A DNA stretch of 8,742 bases, from positions 1-8,742 of the forward strand of contig JAGBVY010000011.1 in NCBI GenBank assembly GCA_017630115.1. The letters run 5' to 3'. Below are positions 5,541-8,742 of the stretch, one piece after another (position 1 is the first letter of the stretch; every line of letters starts with the position of its first letter). This DNA comes from Tidjanibacter sp. GTDB taxonomy: Bacteria; Bacteroidota; Bacteroidia; Bacteroidales; Rikenellaceae. The position numbers and the translations under genes were made by a program. The notes below the pieces were generated by a model. That model made no database searches. It was not told the origin of the DNA and saw nothing but the letters and a program-made list of their open reading frames with translations.

Positions 5541-8500
5541 CTACACAACTTGATTGATTTCCCCGAGGGTTATGTACCACAAGTAGCCGCTGACGTCAGT
5601 ATAGCCCATCTGGCCCAGTAGTTCGGCGTAGTGGAGTATCTGGTCGGTGTGGTCTTTCTCGTGGATTAGGCCAAACTTGTAGTCCACAACCACAGCCTTC
5701 TTGCCCCTAATCATCACTCTGTCGGGACGTTTGGAGTAGCCACTGGCGATTATCTCACACTCCGACTTGACGCTATCCCACTCTCCGCCAAACCACTCTG
5801 CCACAAGCGGATTTTGCGTTGCGGAGTCTATCTGTCGGCGCAGTGTTTCGGCCTCCTCTTCGGAGAGGAGTCCGTTGGTTATGTGGAGAGCAATTTGTTT
5901 GTGCACATCCTCCATTGTGGTGGCATTTTCCATTGCTTGGTGCATCAGTATGCCAAAATCGCGTGGCGAAAGGTGGTTGCCTCCGGCCTCCTCGGTGTAG
6001 CGCTGATGGGGGTATCTCACGCTCACTTTATTGCCTAAGTGGTAGGTTGCAAACTCCGAGAGCGAGGGGGTGGGTTTTTTCTCGCTGATGAAGATTGTAG
6101 CAGTGCCATAGGTAGTCATATCGCCATCCTCCTCTACCTTGGCAAACTCGCGCACCGACTTGCCTACGGTGTTGTCGCCCGCTGTTGCGGAGACCATTAT
6201 GTGGAGTTCTCTCTCGGCTCGTGTTATAGCCACATAGAGAGCGTTGAGTGCGTCGATGGCGGCAAGTGTCTTTTCGGTGTAGTAGCTGTGCGAGAAGCGA
6301 CTGCGGCCCAAACTGGAATTGTACTCTACGGGGTAGCTCAGGATGTTGTCGTCGGGGTTAAAGGGGGTGTTGGGGGTGGCCCAAAATATGGAGTTGCTCA
6401 GTGGTGCAAGCGACCAGTTGCAGTAGGGTATGATGACTGCCGGAAAGCCCAAGCCTTTGGCCTTGTGGATTGTGATGATTGTTATGGCATTGGCATCTTC
6501 GGGCAGGGTGACCGATTTGCTTGCGCCGTTTTTCTGCCACCATTTCACAAACAGAGGCGTGTCGGCAATGTTGCGCGAGCAGTAGTCGATAATCTGGCTG
6601 TGGAGGGCCTGAACGTAGGGCACTTCACTCTGGGTGGAACACTGGGGAAAGCGGATGACAATCAAGTTGAAAATCTCCTCAGGGTGCATCATTGCCAGCG
6701 AGGTGAGGAAGGTCTGTTCTTCCTCGGGTAGCTCCGATTCAAAGGTGCGCGATAGGTAGTCGTTGTAGAGTGCGCGCGAGATGTTGTCGTCGGGCTTGGT
6801 GGCAATGTTCATACAAGCAATGATGAATTGTACACTCTTCGACGAGCCAACATTGAGCGCATCCTGACTCACTACATCGAATACATAGCGTGGGTCGCGA
6901 TTGGGGTTGTTTTTGTGGCTCAACAGCAACGAGGCAATCTCTTCGGCCTCGACGTTGCGCCTTACCAAAATGGCAATATCTTTGGCTTTGTAGCCTCGTG
7001 ATTGTAGCTCTTCGATGCGGGCCACAACGGGGTGGAGTGGGGTGTTATCTTCCTCGCCCTCGTTCTGGGCTATGGGCTCCTCCTCTGGGGCTTCTTCGCC
7101 CTTTTTCTTTCTTGACTTTTTCTTGCCATAGGCCATTACGGTGACGTAACCTTCTTCGCTATCGGGTAGGAACTCCTGACGGTAGTCGCTGTAAGCGTCG
7201 GTGGCCATAGTGGTAAGCTCCTTGTGGAGTGCAGGGGTTACATATCCCTTTTGGGAAGCCTCGTTGAGCGAGGCTTCTATGCCCTGAGCTATGTTGCCCA
7301 GGGCGTGTGCCGTTAGGCCATTGTTGAATGTGACCACCTCGCGCGTGCTGCGCCTATTGATAATCAGAGGCTCGGTGCGTACGTCGTCAAACTCTTTTGC
7401 TACCTGATGTGCCAGAAGACTCCAATCGCCACCCCTCCAACGGTAGATTGATTGCTTTACATCGCCCACCAACAATACAGGATTCTCCTCCGACTGCGAG
7501 AGGGCGTTGTGGAGTAGCGGAACGAAGTTCAGCCACTGCATTGTGGAGGTGTCTTGGAACTCGTCAATCATAAAGTAGTCGAAACGGTTGCCTGCCTTCT
7601 CGTAGATAAAGGGGGTGTCGTTGCCCGCCACGAGTTTGGATATGAGTCCGCCCACTTCGGCCAGAGGGAGTATGTCGCCCTCGCGGCATATCTCTTGCAA
7701 ACGGCTACTCAGGTCGGCCAGTAGGGCAAAGTCGCGGTAGTGGCTAAGTATGGCCGACTTGGTGTTTATGGCCTCTTCCACCCGTGCGTGTAGCTCCACC
7801 ATTGAGGAGAGAATCGAGTGCAACTCGTGCTCTATGGAGTCGATGGTGGCATAGGCGGGCGATTTGCCTTTGTTGTGCCAAGCGCCATTGTTGAGAGCCT
7901 TGATTGCAGCCGGGTTGGGCTCTTTGACGATGCCTGCTGCTACGGGCTCAACATATTTGGCCACCAAACCACTCTGGTTGCCACCCGAAAAGTGGCTCGC
8001 CAAGAGCATATGTTTGTCCAGCAGTGCTATAAAACGCTTTGCCTCGCTACGATAGAGCTCTTCGAGCATCTTCGACTTGGCCAAAAGTGCGCTTGCCAAC
8101 TGCTCCAATTCGGGCTTGTCGTCGGAGGTGATGTGCGACTTTTTGAACTCCTCCGAGAAGAGTTCTTTGCCGAGCGAAGTTATCTCGCCTCGTATGTCCC
8201 ACGATGTTCCCTCGGCAATGTTTTCGCCAATGTAGTGTAGAATCCACTTGTAGAGGTTTGTGTCGGAGGTAATATCCTCCAACACCCTATCGACAGCCTG
8301 TTCGAGCAACGAATCGACTTTGATTTCGAGGTTGAAGCTGAGGTCTATGCCCAGTTCGCGTATGAACGACCTCATTATGCGTTGGAAGAACTTGTCGATG
8401 GTCATCACGGCAAAGTTGTTGTAGTCGTGGAGGATGAGGTTGCAAGCCTCGGCTGCACGTTTTCGCACAAAAGCGAGGTCGTAGTTGTCTTCGCGAAGGT

Positions 8501-8714
8501 TTTGGTCGAACTTACTCTTCTTGCCCGAGGCCAAGCAGTTGAGCTGCATCAGGATACGACTTTTCAGCTCATCGGTGGCTTTATTGGTAAAGGTTACGGC
8601 GAGTATGTGACGATAGTTGTGGGGCTCGTTGAGCACCAATTTAATATAGTTGTAGGCCAGTCTGTGGGTCTTGCCCGAGCCTGCCGATGCACTAAGTATG
8701 TCGATTCTTCCCAT
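5541..8714 (-). CDS. AddA/RexA/RecB-like UvrD-family helicase with C-terminal nuclease domain
   Basis: A superfamily 1A helicase fused to a RecB-type nuclease, expected to process double-strand DNA breaks for recombinational repair with an AddB/RexB-like partner. Numbered from the ATG at 8714 (1057 aa), helicase motifs are: Walker A SASAGSGKT (8-16), Ia AVTFTNKATDELK (39-51), II IDEFQDT (383-389), III GDVKQSIYRWRGG (417-429), IV INRRST (452-457), V ITIHKAKGLGFPAVII (747-762) and VI YVAITRAERELH (827-838). The C-terminal nuclease has GILMHQ (His925), PDRV (Asp998), VVVDYK (Asp1011, Lys1013) and QILHY (Gln1025, Tyr1029), so it looks catalytically intact. A very charged linker, Lys-rich then Glu-rich, spans about 530-556. 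No Fe-S Cys cluster is seen. The start is uncertain: the frame stays open to the right edge and a TTG at 8735 precedes the chosen ATG. The ATG places Walker A at residue 8, as expected for such proteins. A partner nuclease gene would be expected just beyond the right edge (inference). Confidence 0.9.
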   Translation of the reverse strand: MGRIDILSASAGSGKTHRLAYNYIKLVLNEPHNYRHILAVTFTNKATDELKSRILMQLNCLASGKKSKFDQNLREDNYDLAFVRKRAAEACNLILHDYNNFAVMTIDKFFQRIMRSFIRELGIDLSFNLEIKVDSLLEQAVDRVLEDITSDTNLYKWILHYIGENIAEGTSWDIRGEITSLGKELFSEEFKKSHITSDDKPELEQLASALLAKSKMLEELYRSEAKRFIALLDKHMLLASHFSGGNQSGLVAKYVEPVAAGIVKEPNPAAIKALNNGAWHNKGKSPAYATIDSIEHELHSILSSMVELHARVEEAINTKSAILSHYRDFALLADLSSRLQEICREGDILPLAEVGGLISKLVAGNDTPFIYEKAGNRFDYFMIDEFQDTSTMQWLNFVPLLHNALSQSEENPVLLVGDVKQSIYRWRGGDWSLLAHQVAKEFDDVRTEPLIINRRSTREVVTFNNGLTAHALGNIAQGIEASLNEASQKGYVTPALHKELTTMATDAYSDYRQEFLPDSEEGYVTVMAYGKKKSRKKKGEEAPEEEPIAQNEGEEDNTPLHPVVARIEELQSRGYKAKDIAILVRRNVEAEEIASLLLSHKNNPNRDPRYVFDVVSQDALNVGSSKSVQFIIACMNIATKPDDNISRALYNDYLSRTFESELPEEEQTFLTSLAMMHPEEIFNLIVIRFPQCSTQSEVPYVQALHSQIIDYCSRNIADTPLFVKWWQKNGASKSVTLPEDANAITIITIHKAKGLGFPAVIIPYCNWSLAPLSNSIFWATPNTPFNPDDNILSYPVEYNSSLGRSRFSHSYYTEKTLAAIDALNALYVAITRAERELHIMVSATAGDNTVGKSVREFAKVEEDGDMTTYGTATIFISEKKPTPSLSEFATYHLGNKVSVRYPHQRYTEEAGGNHLSPRDFGILMHQAMENATTMEDVHKQIALHITNGLLSEEEAETLRRQIDSATQNPLVAEWFGGEWDSVKSECEIIASGYSKRPDRVMIRGKKAVVVDYKFGLIHEKDHTDQILHYAELLGQMGYTDVSGYLWYITLGEINQVV

Positions 8715-8742
8715 AGAAGGTTGCGGTTTTTTCAAGAAAATC

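Noticed and set aside
5531..5548. TTG at 5548 as start of the DUF454 gene
   Set aside because: It would overlap the helicase stop and add six unrelated residues (MCSEGQ) before a normal ATG that opens the family's usual sequence.
6039..6731. Plus-strand open frame of 230 codons
   Set aside because: It is antisense to the conserved C-terminal half of the helicase, including motifs V and VI; it has no recognisable features.
8715..8742. TTG at 8735, or a start beyond the right edge, for the helicase
   Set aside because: The ATG at 8714 places Walker A at the usual distance from the N-terminus. An upstream start cannot be excluded because the frame is open to the window edge.

Overview
This window looks like ordinary chromosomal DNA from a member of the Bacteroidota, most likely order Bacteroidales. 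The evidence is the gene repertoire: a eukaryote-type glycogen branching enzyme, a POT transporter with an extra N-terminal helix, an AddA/RecB-like helicase-nuclease, and a small secreted DUF4252-like protein. Promoter-like motifs of the Bacteroides type (TAnnTTTG, in one case with TTTG 19 bases upstream) and the scarcity of clear Shine-Dalgarno sequences agree with this. A more precise placement, for example Rikenellaceae, would be a guess. I see no mobile element, CRISPR array, tRNA or rRNA.

Layout from left to right. (1) 1-610, minus: an MBL-fold metallohydrolase of the PhnP-like type, cut by the left edge. (2) 611-702: a compact junction in which the terminator of the next gene overlaps a good promoter for the hydrolase. 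(3) 703-2370, minus: a POT-family proton-coupled peptide transporter. (4) 2371-2527: a divergent intergenic region with back-to-back candidate -7 boxes. (5) 2528-4555, plus: glycogen branching enzyme, followed 24 bases later by a small secreted protein at 4580-5032, probably co-transcribed. (6) 5033-5161: a convergent junction with a strong hairpin terminator and a tandem heptamer repeat. (7) 5162-5530, minus: a DUF454 membrane protein, 10 bases downstream of (8) 5541-8714, minus: a large AddA/RexA/RecB-like helicase-nuclease, close to the right edge.

The genes do not form one pathway. There are three minus-strand units (hydrolase, transporter, helicase-DUF454) and one plus-strand unit (branching enzyme plus secreted protein). 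Functions span peptide uptake, glycogen synthesis, DNA double-strand-break processing and phosphoesterase-type hydrolysis. No intergenic stretch exceeds 160 bases. I did not find evidence for a new multi-gene system. The most notable small-scale structures are the terminator/promoter overlap at 633-674 and the diverged heptamer array at 5126-5163.
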